NCBI RefSeq assembly: GCF_027213785.1
Contig: NZ_JAPWGO010000006.1
Coordinates: 1 to 64,000, forward strand
Direction of reading: 5' to 3'
DNA from: Limimaricola sp. G21655-S1
GTDB lineage: Bacteria > Pseudomonadota > Alphaproteobacteria > Rhodobacterales > Rhodobacteraceae
DNA: 64,000 nucleotides
Made by a program: the position numbers and the translations under genes. The notes beneath the pieces are model-generated. The model did not search any database and was not told the origin of the DNA. It saw only the letters and a list, made by a program, of their open reading frames with translations. Of the stretch, positions 61,503-64,000 are shown piece by piece (position 1 is the first letter of the stretch; the number at the start of each line of letters is the position of its first letter).

Positions 61503-61602
61503 GTTCGGCTCCGGGGGACTTGCCGGGCCGCGCATGGCCCGGCATTAGGCGGAGCGCCCCCCTGCCCCCATATCGTGCGGGCAAGACAGCAGGAGTTCCC
61601 CC

Positions 61603-62070
61603 ATGTCCGACAAGTCCATCTATGACGGCCTGACCATGCTCGGCGGCCAGACCGCGCAGCCGCAATCCCCCGAGGAGGCGGTGCTCGAACGCGTGCCGAA
61701 CCCGCAATCCGACGTCGATTACGCGGTGCGCTTCACCGCGCCCGAGTTCACCTCGCTCTGCCCGCTGACCGGCCAGCCCGATTTCGCGCATCTGGTGATC
61801 GATTACGTGCCCGGCGACTGGCTCGTTGAGAGCAAGTCGCTGAAGCTGTTCCTCACCAGCTTCCGCAACCACGGCGCCTTTCACGAGGACTGCACCGTCT
61901 CGATCGGCCGGCGGCTGGTCGACACGCTTTCGCCGAAATGGCTGCGTCTGGGCGGCTACTGGTACCCGCGCGGCGGCATTCCGATCGACGTCTTCTACCA
62001 GACCGGGGAGCCGCCGAAGGGCGTCTGGATCCCCGATGCGGGCGTACCGGGCTATCGCGGTCGCGGCTGA
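61603..62070 (+). CDS. queF: NADPH-dependent preQ0 reductase QueF
   Basis: A 155-residue unimodular QueF that reduces 7-cyano-7-deazaguanine to preQ1 for queuosine in tRNA. The catalytic Cys is in [15 protein letters not shown], the substrate-binding [20 protein letters not shown] follows, and the length fits the short (YkvM) class. A CAGGAG sequence precedes the ATG. No preQ1 riboswitch was recognised in the 100-base leader. Confidence 0.95.
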   Translation: MSDKSIYDGLTMLGGQTAQPQSPEEAVLERVPNPQSDVDYAVRFTAPEFTSLCPLTGQPDFAHLVIDYVPGDWLVESKSLKLFLTSFRNHGAFHEDCTVSIGRRLVDTLSPKWLRLGGYWYPRGGIPIDVFYQTGEPPKGVWIPDAGVPGYRGRG

Positions 62071-62306
62071 TCACCTTCGTACGCTAGCGCACATTACTGA
62101 CCTAACGTAAGGCGCCTCTGGCATTCTTCGGAACATCGCGCGACGGTTATTCTGCGACTGCGGCATGACATGGGCGTCATGGCACCGAAGCGCGCCGGGG
62201 TGGCCCATGCCCCCCGCGAGAGAGATAAGGCCCGAACATATGGCCCCCCCGTGGCGGGTCGCATGGCCGGGTGGGAACAGGCGGCTCTGTGAAAGGGAGT
62301 AACGAC

Positions 62307-62663
62307 ATGGCTGACGATCGCGAAGAGCGGATCCGCAAGCGCGCCTACGAGATGTGGGAGCGCGACGGCTTTCCCGAGGGACAGCACGACGCGCATTGGC
62401 AAGAGGCCGAGGCCGAGATCGACGCGGAGATGCGCAGCGAAGGGTCGGCGAGCGGCGCGACCGGCGGCACCGGCCCATCCGACGCGACGGGCGGGGACGA
62501 CGCGGCCCCCGCCAAACCGAAGAAGACCCGGGCCCCGCGCAAACCGGCAACGAGCAAGGCGGCTGATGCCAGCCCGTCCAAGGCGACCAAGACCGCGCCC
62601 AAGGCGACGACCCCGCGAAAGCCACGGGCCCGGAAGAGCGCGAAACCGGAGGGCGAGGGTTAA
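62307..62663 (+). CDS. DUF2934 protein with basic histone-like tail
   Basis: A 118-residue protein. The first 40 residues are the DUF2934 domain (EERIRKRAYEMWERDGFPEG then QHDAHWQEAEAEI). The rest is a disordered Gly/Ala/Pro stretch ending in a Lys-Ala-Pro-rich tail (KKTRAPRKPATSKAAD, KATTPRKPRARKSAKP) reminiscent of histone H1-like DNA-binding tails. AAGGGAG precedes the ATG. It is convergent with parB and ends 33 bases before a parS-like palindrome that may also be its terminator. Confidence 0.78.
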   Translation: MADDREERIRKRAYEMWERDGFPEGQHDAHWQEAEAEIDAEMRSEGSASGATGGTGPSDATGGDDAAPAKPKKTRAPRKPATSKAADASPSKATKTAPKATTPRKPRARKSAKPEGEG

Positions 62664-62696
62664 GCTCCTATATCCCAAGGGATATTTGCGATTACA

Positions 62697-62722
62697 GGCC
62701 GGTTCCCCGCGGGGAACCGGCC
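62697..62722. other. parS-like palindrome 1, also a terminator-like hairpin
   Basis: A 26-base perfect palindrome centred on GGTTCCCCGCGGGGAACC (62701-62718), with GGCC and its complement on each side, followed on the plus strand by TTTTT. The core fits the repABC partition-site consensus GTTNNCNGCNGNNAAC. Its position between the DUF2934 and parB stop codons, plus the T-run, suggest a combined centromere and transcription terminator. Confidence 0.82.
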
Positions 62723-62726
62723 TTTT

Positions 62727-63821
62727 TCATTTGGCGTCCAGCGCGTCGAAGAAGGCCTCGAAGGCGCGTTGCAGCCGGGCCCGGTCGAGCGCCGAGAAAT
62801 CGCGCGCCAGTCGCAGCTCGACCCGTCCGTCGGAGGCCGCGATCTTCGCCTCGCCCTCGGGGCGCGGCAGCCGTAGCATAGTCTTCGACACCGATTTCGG
62901 GCGCGGCTTCACGATCTTCGGGGCGCGGTGCACGAAATCCTTGAGCACCGCGATCTCGGCCTCGGCGTCGCGTTCCGGCGCACGCGCCAGCATCTCGATC
63001 ATCTCGTCACCGAGCATCGGGTCGGCATCGACGATCTTGAACAGCTCCAGACCGAGCGCACGCGGGATCGCCTCGGGATGGCGGATGTTGCCCTTGGCAC
63101 CTTCGAGCACCCGGGTGAAGCTGCGGATATAGCTGCGCTTCTGCTTCAGGGCCGAGGCATAGAGTTCCGACACCGCATCATGCGGCGTGATCCCGGTCTG
63201 CTCGGCATAGCTCAGCGCCAGCTGCGCCATCTCGCCGAAGGAGATGTCCTTCCGCACCAGATTCTCATCGACCATCTTGCGGTAGAGATCGCGCACCGGT
63301 TCCCCGCGGGGAACCATCGCGGCCGGGATCTTCGCATAACGCCGGTCGCCGGTCTGCTCCAGCAATTCCCGAAACGCCGAGAGCCGGCGATAGCCCTGGA
63401 TCAACTCGTAACCGCCCTGCCCGTCCTGTTCGACCCGGATCGGGTTCGACAGCCCGATATCCTGAATCGAGAGCTTCAGCTCCTCGATCTCGAGATCCTT
63501 GGTCTTCGCGCGATCGCGCACCAGTTTCGAGGTCCTGACCGCGTCAATCGCGACCAGGTCGGTGATCAAGCCGAGCTTCTTGAGCCGCACATGCTCATGC
63601 GCCAGCTGGTCGTTCTCGGCCCGGATCGCGGCCTCGGCTTCGGCTCGGCCACGCGCCGCTTCGGCGGTCTCGGTGATCGCCGAGGCCATCGGCCCGCGCC
63701 GCGGCGCCGCCTGTTGCGGCTCGGGTTCCGGCTGCGGCGTGGGGTTCCCCGCGGGGAACCGGTCCGGCTCCGGCGCGTCGGGCGTGAAGTCGATGTCGAA
63801 GACGCTGCGTTTCTTGGCCAT
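62727..63821 (-). CDS. parB: Plasmid partition protein ParB (RepB type)
   Basis: A 364-residue partition protein. A disordered Pro-rich N-terminus (about residues 10-45) leads into a helical stretch, then the ParB N-terminal domain with LSIQDIGLSNPIRVEQDG and the CTPase/arginine box region GYELIQGYRRLSAFREL. The DNA-binding helix-turn-helix follows around DISFGEMAQLALSYAEQTGI, and the C-terminal dimerisation domain ends FDALDAK. The gene begins within two bases of the parA stop. Two parS-like palindromes lie inside the coding sequence. It should bind parS and load onto flanking DNA. Confidence 0.9.
   Translation of the reverse strand: MAKKRSVFDIDFTPDAPEPDRFPAGNPTPQPEPEPQQAAPRRGPMASAITETAEAARGRAEAEAAIRAENDQLAHEHVRLKKLGLITDLVAIDAVRTSKLVRDRAKTKDLEIEELKLSIQDIGLSNPIRVEQDGQGGYELIQGYRRLSAFRELLEQTGDRRYAKIPAAMVPRGEPVRDLYRKMVDENLVRKDISFGEMAQLALSYAEQTGITPHDAVSELYASALKQKRSYIRSFTRVLEGAKGNIRHPEAIPRALGLELFKIVDADPMLGDEMIEMLARAPERDAEAEIAVLKDFVHRAPKIVKPRPKSVSKTMLRLPRPEGEAKIAASDGRVELRLARDFSALDRARLQRAFEAFFDALDAK
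63298..63315. other. parS-like palindrome 2 (inside parB)
   Basis: Perfect copy of GGTTCCCCGCGGGGAACC. On the coding (minus) strand it specifies VPRGEP in the parB reading frame. Confidence 0.82.
63743..63760. other. parS-like palindrome 3 (inside parB)
   Basis: Perfect copy of GGTTCCCCGCGGGGAACC near the parB start. Here the palindrome is read in another frame and specifies FPAGN. Identity with the other copies despite different codon phase points to selection on the DNA sequence. Confidence 0.82.
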
Positions 63822-63822
63822 C

Positions 63823-64000
63823 TCAGTCCTCCAGCTTGTCCCATGCCGCCACCAGCGTGGCGCGGAACTCGTCATAGGCGCGGTCAAAGGAGGCGCGGGC
63901 ACGCCGCCAAGTCTCGCGGGTCATGTTGCGATAGTCGATCTCGTAGACCGAGCTCAGGAACCGGCCCGACTGTTCGACCGCGCGGGTCATCTCGATCGGA
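63823..64000 (-). CDS. parA: Plasmid partition ATPase ParA (RepA type), C-terminal part only
   Basis: The last 58 codons of a leftward gene cut by the window edge. The readable tail contains EQSGRFLSSVYEIDYRNM and TRETWRRARASFDRAYDEFR, which is the characteristic C-terminus of RepA/ParA ATPases of Rhodobacterales and Rhizobiales plasmids. The stop is one base before the parB start region, so the two form an operon. The Walker motifs lie outside the window. Confidence 0.85.
   Translation of the reverse strand, partial: PIEMTRAVEQSGRFLSSVYEIDYRNMTRETWRRARASFDRAYDEFRATLVAAWDKLED

Noticed and set aside
1-64000. CRISPR arrays, tRNA or rRNA genes, insertion sequences
   Set aside because: No regularly spaced repeats, no tRNA-like T-loop contexts and no transposase-like proteins were recognised by reading; a dedicated search was not possible.

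Overview
The window is high-GC alphaproteobacterial DNA, most likely from a marine or soil Rhodobacterales (Roseobacter/Paracoccus-type) bacterium. The support is protein style: UrtB with a long N-terminal extension, a Rhodobacterales-type partition ATPase tail, an ScfR-type glyoxylate-shunt regulator, several DUF1127 proteins and membrane-bound urate hydroxylase PuuD. No rRNA, tRNA, CRISPR array, insertion sequence or prophage was recognised. The right end holds a parAB partition operon with three identical copies of a repABC-type parS palindrome. This suggests the window lies next to the origin region of an extrachromosomal replicon, probably a chromid or megaplasmid given the amount of core metabolism it carries.

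Layout. 1-3.8 kb: a gene-poor leader, UDP-glucuronate 4-epimerase, a GNAT acetyltransferase and a DUF2252 protein. 3.8-15.7 kb: a nitrogen island with the urea ABC transporter urtABCDE (minus) divergent from the urease operon ureDA-orf-B-orf-CEFG (plus). 15.7-21 kb: a DUF1127 protein, a large MscS channel, an MFS transporter and a GNAT enzyme. 21-27.3 kb: a non-phosphorylative L-arabinose/D-galactose oxidation cluster with a divergent LysR regulator. 27.5-32.6 kb: a sensor without output domain, then a membrane-fusion protein and GT2 synthase resembling the mixed-linkage beta-glucan operon bgsBA, plus a predicted outer-membrane protein. 32.7-36.7 kb: DUF1127 proteins, a LuxR solo, an SDR and small secreted proteins. 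36.9-43.6 kb: threonine catabolism (tdh-kbl) and a TPP-riboswitch-controlled thiDOSGEF operon. 43.7-48.6 kb: an ScfR-type regulator divergent from a malate-synthase-like gene and isocitrate lyase. 48.6-54.6 kb: an alanine-rich protein, a lectin-like protein, a phasin-like protein, a thiolase, an Lrp regulator divergent from ornithine cyclodeaminase, and a Phd/PIN toxin-antitoxin pair. 54.6-62.7 kb: PuuD, a DUF2793 protein, a Wza-type export lipoprotein, a DUF457 protein, an LprI-like protein, phosphomannomutase, QueF and a basic DUF2934 protein. 62.7-64 kb: parB and the end of parA.

How the genes fit together. PuuD (urate oxidation), urea uptake and urease form parts of a purine/urea nitrogen-salvage route. 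The arabinose cluster, Tdh/Kbl, the glyoxylate shunt and ornithine cyclodeaminase feed alternative carbon and nitrogen into central metabolism. The epimerase, phosphomannomutase, Wza-type protein and bgs-like operon point to surface polysaccharide production. The points most worth checking are: a malate-synthase homologue beside isocitrate lyase that appears to have lost its catalytic residues; a threonine dehydrogenase lacking all four structural-zinc cysteines; parS palindromes embedded in parB in two different reading frames, with the third copy placed as a terminator-like hairpin; a hairpin masking the ureC ribosome-binding site; and a ureD gene without a normal start codon. All identifications come from reading the sequence; no database search was run.
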